Positions 32,865-44,862 are shown, counted from the first letter of the stretch. The stretch: 64,000 nt of DNA from Cryptomeria japonica (GCF_030272615.1 NC_081411.1:38042640-38106639); one strand, 5' to 3'. Notes: generated from the sequence alone by a model not told the origin. Numbers and translations: made by a program.

Positions 32865-33943
32865 TGTTGAGAACCAAGGTAAAGAGAGCTTGTAACTTTA
32901 ACTTTCTTATATGGTTACAAACTTAAAAATATTATCAAATCTGAAACAAAATAGAAAATGAACATGCAATTGCATCATTCAATATAAATATAGATGTCGA
33001 CTGGGAAAAGTGGGTACAAAGAAAATGATATAATAAAGCCAACCATGAAAAGATAAATATCATGAAAATAAAATCCTAATCACATCAATGAAACTATGAA
33101 TACAAAATGCACAAAACAATATAATAAACTCAAACAAACATTATGCATCTCCTTCATTCCATCCTGGATCATGTTTCTTTCTCCTCTAATTGATGTTGCT
33201 CTCAAATAGATGAGCAACAAATATGATAAAGTAAAGGAAAATTGACAAAGCAATTGCGAGGATAATCAAAAGATTGTAGTTAGCCAAAAAGAGAAAAGAG
33301 AATCCAATTTAATCATTTCAAACATCAATTGGAAAGACGAAATCAAAGAGCTATTGATGAACAAGATAAAATGTGAGGGCCAGTTAAGTGGAGCCAAATG
33401 GATAAGTGTTTATTTGGAAGTGGAGAGGGAAATGGCATGTTAGTATAGTTAAGTAGAGCGAAATGAGGAAGGTGGAGGAGTAAGGTGGAGTGAAGGGGAG
33501 TTAAAATTGGAGACAAAAGTGGAAAGAAATGAGAGAAGTGGAGTTAAAAAAGAAAAAGAGTGAATTATAAATTCCCTCATATGTTAGCAAATTAGTCAAC
33601 TAAATAAATTAAGTTATTTAATTGTGGGAAATACGGTAAAAGGGATAAATAAATAAATTTATTTATTTACCAAAGATGTGACATTATGACAAGGGAGAAA
33701 TTAAATGTTTTTTTGCCCTAGGACAAAGATTAATTAATTGACAAAATTATTTAATCAAATTAGTGATCGTTAGAAATTGACGAGATATAGAGGAGGATAA
33801 TTAATAATTAATTAAATAAAGAACATCATTTAATTAATTGAAAAATGACACAATATTGACAAATGAAAAAATACCAAAAACATAATATAGAACACATGTC
33901 AAAAAGTGTAGCCACTAGCGTTGACCGCTTTTAGGTGTCTACA
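32865..33943 (-). repeat. LTR, TGTAGACACC...TCTCAACA, with both PBS and PPT
   Basis: About 1.08 kb on the minus strand, with terminal TGTAGACACC and TTCTCAACA and AATTAATTAAAT-rich early sequence. It is preceded by a purine tract and followed by a primer-binding site and gag, so it could be an LTR shared by two tandem element copies. Old fossil. Confidence 0.75.
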
Positions 33944-33960
33944 TCTTGCCCCTCTCTGAG
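33944..33960 (-). other. Polypurine tract before the LTR
   Basis: On the minus strand CTCAGAGAGGGGCAAGA ends right at the LTR start. Confidence 0.7.
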
Positions 33961-35145
33961 ACAATGTGACTCAAAGCATTGTTTCAAAAAAAAAAAATTG
34001 CATTAAAAGCTGCCCCAGCCCCCTCCAAAAATTGGGCCAAAAATCAAAACAAGAGGCCAATTTGTTTAAAATAAAGCCAAGAATCCAAAACTACAAACAA
34101 AATCAAAATCAAAGGTCAAATGAGCAAGATATGGGTTCAGATTTAAAGTTTGTATACCCGAGCACGAAATTAAGAGGACTGACTGAAGAAGTGTCAGTAC
34201 GAGGTAGAAATTAGACATGATGAAACTTTGCTTTCATAAGTGCACTTTATCTTTAGAGATCTTTATTTAATATAGCAAATCAATGCTTCACAATATGGCA
34301 TATAAAGCTAGAGCAATAATGTGATCCATTTGCAAAAGCATACACATTGCAAACAAGGAATGTTTTAATCCATCCTATAATATTTGTAAATTAATGGTCG
34401 AGGTATGTGCAATAGTCACAAAGTGAACATGTCAACACAAACAACCAAGCCATACTTGCCTCGAAATTTCATGAAAGCATCCCACATATAGAAGCCAAAA
34501 CAAAAGACCATGAACCATTCTTGCTACTCTCATCACCTATGGATATATTTGTGTAGCATATGAACATGAACAAAGATAAATCAATGAAATATAAGACTTC
34601 CTAGACCAAGTGAGTCAACAACCATTCTGATCTTGTTGTCAAAGTTGATTATTTGTGTTTGGTAGAACGAACATGATGTTTGGTATCATGAATGAAGTAA
34701 CCCATTTAAGACAGATATAATCTAGTTTCGAGTGCACTACACCCTTTTTAAGACGGATGATAGTTTGATAGCTGAGACTAATAATGTTGATTGACTGACA
34801 TGACAAGTTTGATCTGTTTGATTGCTGATGTAATTGTATAGTTTGTCTATTAATACATGAATTGTGAAGTTCCATTCTTTTAAGTATCTCATGTCCGTGT
34901 GTACCCAAATATCTATCTTTGCAAGACAAAATTTATTCATGAAATTATGGTTATTTTTGGATTTTGAATGTTTTCCAATTTTTAGAGGTTTTTGGGATAT
35001 TTGATTTGTTCTCTCTTTAGGACGTTTTAGGAATGTTTTCATATTTTTCCAGGGCATTTTGCAAATGTTTAAATATTATAGTCTAATAATACAAACACTT
35101 ATTATGTGGAAGTGTTGTATGAAACTTTTTACATATACATGACTT
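33961..35145. other. Intergenic, possibly the 3' internal tail of an LTR element
   Basis: Low-coding sequence with chance frames on both strands (for example 34639-34929 and 34737-35057). No domain is seen. The part from about 35060 on is the 3' flank of the SDR gene. Confidence 0.4.
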
Positions 35146-36209
35146 CTACAGAAAGCTTAGAGTTTTTGCTAAAGGACTCATGTCTAATACAACTGACATT
35201 CCCCCATCCACCACCATGTTGTGACCGCTTACGTATTTGGAATCCTCACTGGCTAGATACAAAGCAGCCCCTGCAATATCCTCTGCTTCAAGACTGGCTT
35301 CCTTTAAGGGGGCTAACACCTGAACCGCAGCTTCGATCAGGGCCTTTGCCTCTGCCGAAGGGGTCATTCCCAAATGCTGTATCAGCCGATCTGTGGCAAC
35401 TAAAGAAGGAGAAATGCAATTCACTCGTATACCACATTTTCCCAGCTCTGCCGCACTGTTCTTAGTCAGCCCAATAATGGCGTGTTTGGAGGCAGTGTAG
35501 AAGTAAGGAGTAGCTCCTCCTAGTATACCTCCAACACTAGATGTAGAGATAATGCTGCCCTTTCTGTTGGGGATCATAACACGGGCTGCGTGCTTAATTC
35601 CGTGCATTACTCCTTTTATATTGGTATCCATCACTCGCTCGAAATCCTTCATATCATACTCTGCCACGCTCACTTTTTGGTGGTCGGCGACTGCTGCGTT
35701 ATTATACATAATGTCAAGTTTTCCGTGCTTTTCCATGGCGAAATCCACGGTTGCGCTTACATCTTGCTCCTTGCTCACATCACAGTGAATATATGTCGCC
35801 CAGGGAGAAAGAGATTCTGCTAGCTTTTGACCAGGATCGTCTGCAATGTCTGCAATTATGACTTTGGCCCCATGATTTGCAAATAGCCGAACAGTGGCCT
35901 CTCCAATGCCTCCCGACCCGCCTGTGATTATTGCAACCTTGCCTTGTAGTCTGCATCAAACAAACACATTTCTGTTTTAATAAAAAATCCTTTTTGAAAT
36001 AAAAATGCGTTAAGAGAGTAACCTAAACTTTGCATTAAATGGTGCAGAGAGCTGTTTATGTGAGTAAAATCAGCATAGATGCTGCTTAATTTACTACGAG
36101 GATTTTAGAAAACACCAATTCCATTTCAAATAACAATACAAGAGTGAAGATTGTATAAGTGAAAACAAAACCTTCTCCATAGAGCAGCTGCAACCTCTCC
36201 CTTAGACAT
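35146..36209 (-). CDS. NAD-dependent short-chain dehydrogenase/reductase, two exons, apparently intact
   Basis: Exon 1 is 36209-36172 (38 nt, ATGTCTAAGGGAGAG...), the intron 36171-35951 has GT/AG borders, and exon 2 is 35950-35146. Together they encode 280 residues, the usual size for the plant SDR110C group. The N-terminus reads MSKGEVAAALWRRLQGKVAI. Rossmann TGGSGGIG lies at about 22-29, and Asp47 after strand 2 (KVIIAD) favours NAD(H) over NADP(H). NNAA at 96-99 replaces the common NNAG. The catalytic tetrad Asn123, Ser151, Tyr164 and Lys168 is complete (YTASK). The C-terminal [14 protein letters not shown] and VVDGG are present. Relatives oxidise secondary alcohols of lignans, terpenoids and xanthoxin (secoisolariciresinol dehydrogenase, ABA2, momilactone and zerumbone synthases); the substrate cannot be told from sequence. 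It is cytosolic, as no signal peptide is seen. It is the only intact host gene in the window and has two damaged paralogues nearby. Confidence 0.93.
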
Positions 36210-36256
36210 CTTCTGGAGCTAGAGTATCCTTCGAATAATAGCTTTCGAAGAGCTGG

Positions 36257-36272
36257 TTTTATAGCGGACATG
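36257..36272 (-). promoter_or_regulatory. TATA box and conserved proximal block of the SDR gene
   Basis: On the minus strand ACATGTCCGCTATAAAA lies about 48 nt before the ATG. The same block (CATGTCCGCTATAAAG) precedes the 43.8-kb paralogue and, as ATCTCCGCTATAAAA, the relic at 31.6 kb. Conservation among paralogues supports its use as the core promoter. Confidence 0.75.
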
Positions 36273-36647
36273 TAACATACCGGTTTTTCTTTGAAGTAAA
36301 ACAAATGTCAAAGACTCTTAGGTGCATCTAAAGGGACAATAAGTACAAACACGTCGAATCTTCGTTAAGGGTATTCAAAGTACTCGTAGAAACAAGTTAA
36401 AGACAATTAAGAGGATCAGAAGTATTGTGCGGTTCCCGTAGAAATACTCCACAATTATATGACAAAAACAATTGAAATGTACCTAATCAAAAGAAGGTAA
36501 AAATTAATAGCTTCTATATTAAAATATATATGTGATCATGAAATTTCGTTCTCCACGACAAATGCCGCAAGGTCAAGCTCTACGTGTCATACAGCGTTTG
36601 ACCAACATTTAATATAAGAATGTGGATGTAACAAGCCAAACTAATCT

Positions 36648-36920
36648 GTCTGTCATTTACAATCGTTTCTGTAAGCGGCCACATGGCATGATTACACATT
36701 CTGCTGTTTTCATATCCACTTCAAGACACTCACAATGCAATTAATTTAATAGTAACAGTTAATAATATGTGTCTGTCATTTACAATCGTTTCTGCAAGCG
36801 GCCACATGGCATGATTACACATTCTGCTGTTTTCATACCCACTTCAAGACACTTACAAGTGCTGCATAGCAAGAAAACAATGCAATTTATTTAATGGTAG
36901 CAGTTAATAATATGTTTCAA
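36648..36920. repeat. 123-bp tandem duplication upstream of the SDR gene
   Basis: TCTGTCATTTACAATCGTTT, CTGCAAGCGGCCACATGGCA and the following ATTACACATTCTGCTGTTTT occur twice, 123 bp apart (36651 and 36774). The relic promoter near 31.83 kb has only one copy, so the duplication happened in this gene's upstream region after the paralogues separated. Confidence 0.92.
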
Positions 36921-37020
36921 ATATACCATGATTTCTTCCACCATGCATAACAAACAATGGTAGTAAAACTAAACATCGAGAATATCGATGATCTGAACGA
37001 TTGATCATAGCTACAATGAA

Positions 37021-38250
37021 TAAACATTATATTCCACCACACAAATACTCTTTAAACAACAAAATGTCTCGCACATACACGGCATTCTTAATTTCTTATT
37101 GAGAAATATTTTGCACATAGCTTCTTCAGTTTAAAAAAAACTTAGTTATCTATTTTCTGTCATACAAAATAGAATATTTGATCAAAAATATAAAATCTGT
37201 AAATCTTAATAGATTTTTAATCGATTTCTGTTGGTTTGACCTGCTAAATCTGCTTTCTCAATTCTATGTTATAACAAAAAAAATCTATTGCAAAACAATT
37301 ATGTTATACAAATTTTTTTAGTAAGGAATAACCATTACATAAAAACATTCATATTTTTTTATAAAAGAAACATTTATAATCTTACGAACACTTCAATGTA
37401 GCGCATCCTTTTGAAGTTTATTGCTCAACTTATGCATGACAGTTCCGCCCAACATTTAGATTGTGTGGCGTTAACTTTATTAAAAGAAATGATATCCTAT
37501 ATCTATTATTGAACTTTTTAGATGTTTGATTCCTAGGGTGAATAATTGCTAATATCTGGAGTTCAATTGTTTGAATCCATATAATTATATAGTGATAAAT
37601 TCTAATTTATGTTTTGGTTTTAATGAAATTGATTATAAAGAACATTTCTCATTTTTATTATTTGATGCTTTTTAATATTTAATACTTTTGTGGATTATTA
37701 TAGTATAATATAGGATAATATTCCATCCAAGGATATCAAGTACAATTTCAAGCAGTATCTCCCCTTATTCGAGATGTTTTCACATTATAATAATATAGAG
37801 AGACAGTTTTGGGGCGTTTTGATATCTTGGAGCTCCTACAAAGGATTAGAACACAAGAAGATAGAAATTGTATACCTTGGTGGATGTGTAGTTTACGCTC
37901 ATTGCAAGCTGCTACTCTCCTAGTCTTAGTCAAACCTCTAGATTCGGTGTTGAATTGTGCCTAGAGATATAATTTGAAACAAAGTGAAGTGTTTGGATTC
38001 CATCAATAAGTACTTTTGGACACCAAACCAGCATTTCAACTCTATTTATGATGCACTAAATGTATAAAACAAGTAAAGTGAGGGTCTACTTACAAGCTCT
38101 CCATACTCCACTAGCCACTCATGTTGTTGCACTCGATTGATCAGTGGAACCACTTTGCAATCGTCCTTGTACTCTATGCTCCTCCTCCTTTTCTTTGTGC
38201 CTTGATCTTTGAATGTGATTGATGCAAATGAGATCCTTCCTCCATGTTCC
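37021..38250. other. AT-rich intergenic; right part may be LTR R/U5 on the minus strand
   Basis: No coding signal. The sequence left of the TATA box at 38251 is less AT-rich and reads like untranslated LTR or leader sequence on the minus strand, but no element ends are resolved. Confidence 0.4.
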
Positions 38251-38260
38251 TATTTATAGG
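38251..38260 (-). promoter_or_regulatory. Strong TATA box on the minus strand
   Basis: CCTATAAATA on the minus strand, followed by AGGAACATGGAGGAAGGATC-like sequence without an open frame. It is most likely a retroelement LTR promoter. Confidence 0.4.
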
Positions 38261-38528
38261 CATTATAACCCTAATTTTTTGTGGTAATCCTCTATGGTCC
38301 CCATGGTCCCTCTATGACCTGTTGTGGGTCCATTTTTTGCCCATCTAACTTTGTCTTTGCCTTTTTCTTGTCTACCCTCTCCTCTCTCTTGTCAAGAGAA
38401 TGCCTTAAACTTGTTGTTTCTTTTTCACCTGATCTCTTGAGGGGATATACCACCTCCATATCAAGGCAAAAACCTATGTATTAACTAATCTATTTTTCTT
38501 TCAAACAACATGATAAATTGCATTGTCT

Positions 38529-38543
38529 AAAAGAGGGGTAAAA
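38529..38543 (+). other. Polypurine tract
   Basis: AAAAGAGGGGTAAAA lies directly before an LTR start TGCAGACACC. Confidence 0.7.
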
Positions 38544-39515
38544 TGCAGACACCTAAAATTGTCCTATCCTAATTAAATAAATATTTTTATTTAATTAATT
38601 ATCCCTTTTCTTCTATTAACTAAATAAAATTTTATTTATTTTATTTTCACTAAACTTCTTCTTAGCCCTTTTCTATCCTAGTTTAAATAATTTTTTTTTT
38701 TAATTTAAATCCCCTTCTTCCCCTTTTTTTATAGGCTACACGCCTGTACTTCTATTAATATTAAATATATGAAATAGAATTACAAAGTATTGAAAGTGTA
38801 TGAACAATATCTAAGTTGTCTACTAGCTATCCTATATTTTTCGCTATTATTTAATTTGGGTATCATCTGAGAATAGTTTCATGCTCATACATACATCCCT
38901 TACAAGATTTATAAATACTTTTATGCTCAAAATAAGGGGTTGCTTCATCTTTCCTTTTTATAACAACCCTTTTCCCATAATTAAATACATATATTTATTT
39001 ATTTATTTTATGTGGCCCTCCTTTAATTAATTAAATTATATAATATAATTTATTTAATTAATTCATTTATCTTTTTCCCTCATTTATCTTATCCACTCCC
39101 TTTATTTTACTATTTCCTCTACCTATTCTTTAATCTTGGTTAAACATCTTTTATTTCATCTCTTAATCCCATCCCTCCATTTTTAAGATGTTCTCTATAT
39201 AAGAGGCTTCTTCCCTCCCTTTTTGATAATCAACTTTGTAGCATACTTACATTCTATCAAATTCAGTTTAGCCTACATCAAGCTACATCATCACAACCAC
39301 ATCCATTTATCATTGAGCTCTTGTGCAAGAATAAAAATCAGAGAGTAACCATATCGAAAGCAAGATCAATGGAGATAGAAGAAAAATGAAGATCAAACCC
39401 ATGGGAATGTGTGAATGTATCAATTGAGTTATTTAATGATTTTGCATGTTTGATAGTTCTTCATTGATGTGTTGTTGAAATTTCATTGTAGATCTGGGGT
39501 TCTATGGTTGGAACA
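38544..39515 (+). repeat. LTR, same family as 32.9-33.9 kb
   Basis: It starts TGCAGACACCTAAAA, matching the TGTAGACACCTAAAA start of the minus-strand LTR, with the same AATTAATTATCC-type sequence behind it. A TATA box (CTATATAAGAGG, 39195-39206) sits about 650 bp in. The end near GGTTGGAACA is approximate. The polypurine tract in front suggests a 3' LTR. Fossil. Confidence 0.65.
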
Positions 39516-40780
39516 TAAATACACAAACACATTCACTGAAGATATGTAAATCAGACCCTCAAATGATTTTACATGATGGGCTCATGTTTGCAAAATTTTA
39601 ATTATCAAAATTGACCTCTTAGTTGTTTTAGAAATGTACATGTCAGAATCCTTTTGAAACTCACTATATCATTGCCTTGAAAAAATCAAACCTTGATTTT
39701 GGAAGCTGCCTCTTGGAGGATTAGTTCATTTAGCTTCAACAAACACATATACAAGAGGAGTTTTCGCTAATCCACTTCCTTCACAAAATAATAAAGGTTA
39801 AAGATGAACCCTTTGAAATCTTCTAGTAATGCAGTGAACAAACCTTTACAAACTCCATCTAGTTTCAACTTCAAAAAAATACTAAATTGCATGTTAAAGC
39901 TCTGCAATCTTGCACAAGAGTACATTAATATGAGAAGAATCACAAGAGCCAATTCATTTCTCTTGACAACCAATCGGATTCAAACTATTGATCGTCAAAT
40001 TAGGCCTTCTGACAAACTTCACATCATGCATATAATAGATTTCAACAAACTGTATTTGCTTTTGACTTGATAAAAATATCAAATGAGATATTGGTGATTT
40101 AAAAATTTACACAGGGTTACATGAATATGAGGAAAATTGCAAGAAACAACTAATTTTACTTGGAAATCCTCCCACTCTTGAATATTAACCTTTGAAGTGG
40201 GCCATTCTGGCAGATATATAAAGTACAAACAATAAATTATTCTTAGACCCTCTGATTTGGCATTTTGAAAACATGTCAAATATGACTATTGGGGCTAGAA
40301 ATGGACATGGACACTTACTGATAACATAAGAGCATGATCCCAAAGTGGTTTTGCATGACATTAATAGAAATCAAGTTATACACCCTCAAAGTGGGCTACT
40401 AAATACATCATAGACACTTCCAATTTTGTGAAAATTTGGGGTGCTAATAACATATTCTTCAATTATGTTAGCATAAAAAAGAACATTGAAACATATGCTT
40501 CTCATACAAAAACCCCTCTCAATGTGAGAAACTATCTTGATTTGATAGAGATCCTCTAGACTCTGGCACCTCTAGCCTCCAATATGATTGTGTTGATCCT
40601 TACCTTCCATGGTAGCACTACACTCTCCAAACTTCCAATCAATAAAAATAATATGTGTTGCCATGACAAAAAAAACTGAAAAATTATCGATTTCAACAAA
40701 ATATAATTTTTTTTGTAATAAATCTCTTCAATAGTATGCTTAATCTCGACACTCTTTTTTCAACTCTTTGTATACCTCAT
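39516..40780. other. Intergenic, nothing recognised
   Basis: There is an 88-codon plus-strand frame (39804-40070) with no recognisable domain, and partly similar words recur near 40110-40170 (ATGAATATGAGGAAAATTGC). I treat it as repeat debris. Confidence 0.5.
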
Positions 40781-40784
40781 ACAT

Positions 40785-40887
40785 GTATATATATATACAT
40801 ATATATACATATATGTATATATATGTATACATATATGTACATATGTATACATATATGTACATATATATATGTATATATATACATATA

Positions 40888-40942
<55 letters not shown>

Positions 40943-40945
40943 TAT
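40785..40945. repeat. Compound (TACATATA)n-(GT)n microsatellite
   Basis: About 105 bp of TA/CA-rich repeats followed by about 50 bp of nearly pure GT. Confidence 0.97.
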
Positions 40946-41123
40946 GTTTATAATGAATTCAAACCTCTGGCAACTGCCATATAAGACAATTCGCATGGTA
41001 TCTCTTTTAATGCCATAATTGAACACTTCCATAGTGCAAATATATTTATCACCACTCAATGACAGATGCAAATCTCCAAAACACAAATCACTAAACAGAC
41101 AATCTTCATTATGTGACATTAAT

Positions 41124-41347
41124 CAGTATTTAAAAAAATGAAAATCAATACTTGTCTTCACCTCTTTTGAGAACATTCAACCACTTGCATATAAGAACAT
41201 CCCCAACACCACTTGCATATAAAAGCATCCTCACAGTATTTAAAAAAATAAAAATCAATACTTGTCTTCACCTCTTTTGACAACATTGAACCACTTGCAT
41301 ATAAGAACATCCCCAACACCACTTGCATATAAAACCATCCTCAACAC
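41124..41347. repeat. 110-bp tandem duplication
   Basis: CAGTATTTAAAAAAATGAAA starts one copy at 41124 and a near-identical copy at 41234. Inside each, CCACTTGCATATAA occurs twice. Only a few differences separate the copies, so the duplication is recent. Confidence 0.93.
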
Positions 41348-42819
41348 CAGTATACGCAACTCATTCAAGAGTATAGTCAATCCGAGAAATAATCACCACC
41401 AGTAGGATAAGAAAATCGACTTCTGGCAATACTTAATGCTTACATATCAAATACATATAATTACCAACTTAGTTCACCTTTAAAATGGGATAAGAATGTG
41501 TAAAAGTGACAACTTCACTTACTCCCTAATGCCTTATTTTTCTCCAGAACTTTTCCTATTTGAATAATATACCCTTTTCTTGGTGCTTTTCTCTCTATCA
41601 CTCTTGCAGACTTCAATTCTTCTCAAATCTGCAAACTTATATACTCTTGGTGCTTTAGCGAAAGTTTAAAGCAATACACAGTTCGCTAAGTTTGTGATAT
41701 GGACAATACCTCTTAAATATCGACACATTTTGTTGTTTAGCTCAAACTTCATGTCATGGAGTTGTTAGTCGTAGACAATGTGCAACGCCCATAGTAATAC
41801 ATTTACTAGAATGAATTCATCATTGTTGGAAAAGCTAAAAGGGATTTAAGTTTTCCTATAGATATTGAATATAAAGGAAATCATAGGTTTGTATGGATGA
41901 ACCACAATATCAGGTTTCTAATGAGTCGATGAATAAATCCTTTGGTCAAAGCGTAGACACCACAATGACTCCGCCCACCATCCTTCCTCTCGACATAGCG
42001 CTGAAACAATCTTAATACTTCTAGGAATAGGCATGATGTTGGCTTTGAGACCAAAATGAGATGTAGAAAAAACGTTTATAGACAAGATATAGCTGATATA
42101 ACTATAACTAAAAAGATTCATGTAACTACATAACATGCATCACCCAGCCATCACAGAAAATAAGTGTAAGGACAATGTAATACGCCACTTGTACAACGGT
42201 AGATATATTTTTCTTCTCTATGTAAGAAGAGGTCTACTATTGTTTGTAGTGGCATTAATGTCATGTTTACAGATGATAGCACCTGAGTGAGGATATGGGG
42301 ATATCTAGTTACATTGGCCATACAAGATGCTCAAGGTAGATGAAAAGTATCCTATATCATTATTAATAATGGTTCATAACATACTAAATCGTTGAATAAA
42401 TAAAAATAGAAGTGGTGTATATCTTTAGTTTCTCATTCTTATTATTTATTTTATTAATGAAAATAAAATGTTAAATAATTTTTTAAGAAAATTAAAATTA
42501 CATTTAAATCTTTTATATTTAATCTTTCAGATACTATTAATTTTTGACATATTATTCTATGCAATTTCTCTAATATGGTGCATTTTTTATTGATGATAAT
42601 TGTTATAAAAAAAATTAAGTCTAATAGAACATGATTTGAAGTAATGATAATGATTTATAATATTCTAATTCTATGAAAGGATAGATAATTCCCTCACTTG
42701 TAAAAGAACTCGAAGTGGTTTAATTCTTTAATTTCCCACTCTTGCTATATACTTGATAAGAAAATGAAATGTTCAACAAATTTTCAAGAAAAATGAAATT
42801 ACATTGAAATTCACATGTC
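41348..42819. other. AT-rich intergenic, nothing recognised
   Basis: No coding frame above background and no element ends found. Confidence 0.5.
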
Positions 42820-43500
42820 AAGATAGTTGTTTAACTTATTTTTATTTGTACTCTACCTCATAAACATAAAATAGGTTGAATGATCTTGCATTCGAATTCA
42901 CATATCAAAAAAGTCTTTTAATTTAGTTTTATTTGTACTCCATTTCAGAAAATTAAAAAGATTAAATGAATTTGAATTCATGTGTCATGGAAGTGTTTAA
43001 TATTGGACCTTTTTTTCAGTACTTCAAATCAGTAACTTAAATGAAATTAAATAAAATGTCAGTTTAATTTAATTTTATACCTACACTAAACAAATGCACT
43101 TACTTCCATTCAAATGCACATGCCAAACAAATCAGTTTGATTTATTTTTATATGAACTCCACATCAGAAACTTAAAGAGGTTGTTGGATGGAACATCACA
43201 GAAAAAGAAGAGTTGAGAAAAAAGTGAATGTGTGTTCAAGAAACTTACTTGCATTCAAATGTACATGCCAAACAAATCAGTTTGATTTATTTTTATACTT
43301 ACTCCGCGTCAGAAACTTAAAAGAGTTGGATGGATCTTAAAAGTGAACATACATTCACAAAAAACTTACATGCATTCAAATGCACATGCCAAAAAAAATC
43401 AGTTTCATTTATTTTTCTGTGTACTCTACACCAGAAACTTAAAGAAGCTATATGGAACATCACAAAGAACAGAAAGAAAAAAGAACTGGGAAAAAAGTGA
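42820..43500. repeat. Degenerate tandem repeat upstream of the plus-strand SDR gene
   Basis: Six copies of a 90-145 bp unit carry the words TTTGATTTATTTTTAT, ACTCCACATCAGAAACTTAA and GCATTCAAATGCACATGCCA. Anchors lie near 42849, 42928, 43018, 43155, 43300 and 43424. The last copy ends about 270 bp before the SDR start. Confidence 0.85.
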
Positions 43501-43727
43501 ACGTACTGAGCGTACACTAATTCAATTACTCATGCCAACACACAAGATTAAACGAGTTTATGCAATGAAGGTAGTTTTAAATTGTTATAAATTTTGGCAC
43601 CAGGTGGTACGTTGAACTGGTTCTATTTATATTTGCCCTAACAATAGAGGTAAACATAATCGAATTGAATTAAATGATTCAATTCCAATAAATCGTCTTA
43701 GAACAATACATTAATCAAATTCCAGAC

Positions 43728-43743
43728 ATGTCCGCTATAAAGC
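43728..43743 (+). promoter_or_regulatory. TATA box of the plus-strand SDR paralogue
   Basis: CATGTCCGCTATAAAG matches the block upstream of the intact gene. It lies only about 25-30 nt before the in-frame ATG at 43768, so that ATG would sit at or next to the transcription start. Confidence 0.7.
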
Positions 43744-43767
43744 TGGGTCTTGGAAAGCTATTATTGA

Positions 43768-44862
43768 ATGGCATTTGCTAGCTCGAGGACATGTCCACGG
43801 CAGGTCGCAGCTGGTCTCTGGAGAAGGTTTTTTTCTCTCTTATACATTCTTCACTCTTGTAATGTCATCTTAAATGAAATTGTTGTTTTCTAAAGGTTTT
43901 AGAGTATATTAAGCATAAAATATGCTGGTTTTGAATTCAGAAATTATCCTGTCTGTCGGTGAATGGCCAATTTTGATTACATCATAAGCACATAAACTGG
44001 GAATCACTTGGGCTATTTTTGTTTCCAAAAGGATTTTTGTGCAAAACATAACTCTTTTATGTTAGATGCAGACTGCAAGGCAAGGTTGCAATAATCACCG
44101 GCGGATCGGCAGGCATTGGGGAGGCCACTTCTCGGCTATTTGCAAATCATGGAGCCAAAATCATTATTGTAGACATTGAAGACGACGCTGGCAAGAAAGT
44201 GGCAGATTCCCTTTCTCCCTGGGCGACATATATCCACTGTGATGTGAGCAAAGAGCAAGATGTAAGCGCAGCGGTGGATATGGCCATGGAAAAGCACGGA
44301 AAACTGGACATTATGTATAATAATGCAGGAACCGTCGACAACCAAAAACTGAGCGTAGACTATGATATGCAGGAATTTGAGCGAGTGATGAATGTAAATG
44401 TAAAAGGAGTAATGCACGGCATTAAGCACGCGGCCCGAGTTATGATTCCCAAGAGAAAGGGCAGCATTATCTCTACAGCTAGTATTGCAGGAATGGTAGG
44501 AGGAGCTACTCCTTACTCCTACAATGCCTCGAAACATGCCGTTATTGGACTGACTAAGAGCGGTGAGGCAGAGCTGGGGAAATGTGGTATACGTGTGAAT
44601 TGTATTTCTCCTTCTGTAGTTGCCACAGATCTGGTATTGAAATTGATGGGAATGGACGCTTCATCAGAGGCAAAGGCCAAGGTGGAGGCAGCGATTGAGG
44701 TCGTAGCCCCCTTAAAGGAAGCAGTTCTTAAAGCAGAGGATTGCAAAGGCCGCTTTGTATCTGGCCAGTGATGAATCAAAATATGTGAGTGGTCACAATA
44801 TAGTGGTAGATGGGGGAATAACAGTTGTATTAGACGAAAGTTCAGTGTTTGGAAAGTACTAA
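43768..44862 (+). pseudogene. SDR paralogue with shifted start and C-terminal frameshift
   Basis: Exon 1 is 43768-43826, the intron 43827-44071 has GT/AG borders, and exon 2 starts at 44072. The ATG equivalent to the intact gene's start (43788) is out of frame because exon 1 is 2 nt shorter there; an upstream ATG at 43768 restores the frame and gives MAFASSRTCPRQVAAGLWRR. TGGSAGIG, an acidic residue after strand 2 (IIIVD), NNAG, IISTAS and YNASK are all present. Near 44741 two bases are missing relative to the paralogue (GCAGAGGATTGC), so the frame ends at 44771 after about 252 residues and loses the YLAS[10 protein letters not shown] and VVDGG segment. That segment remains readable in another frame up to a TAA at 44860-44862. 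It is probably a young pseudogene, or an indel error in the assembly. Head-to-head with the intact gene. Confidence 0.88.

Noticed and set aside
35106-35465. Antisense frames over the SDR gene
   Set aside because: They are shadows of the coding strand; the minus strand has the full SDR motif set.
39804-40070. 88-codon plus-strand frame
   Set aside because: No domain; loosely repeated words nearby suggest repeat debris.
40736-41119. Tyr/Ile- and His/Thr-rich frames
   Set aside because: They are products of the TA/GT microsatellite.
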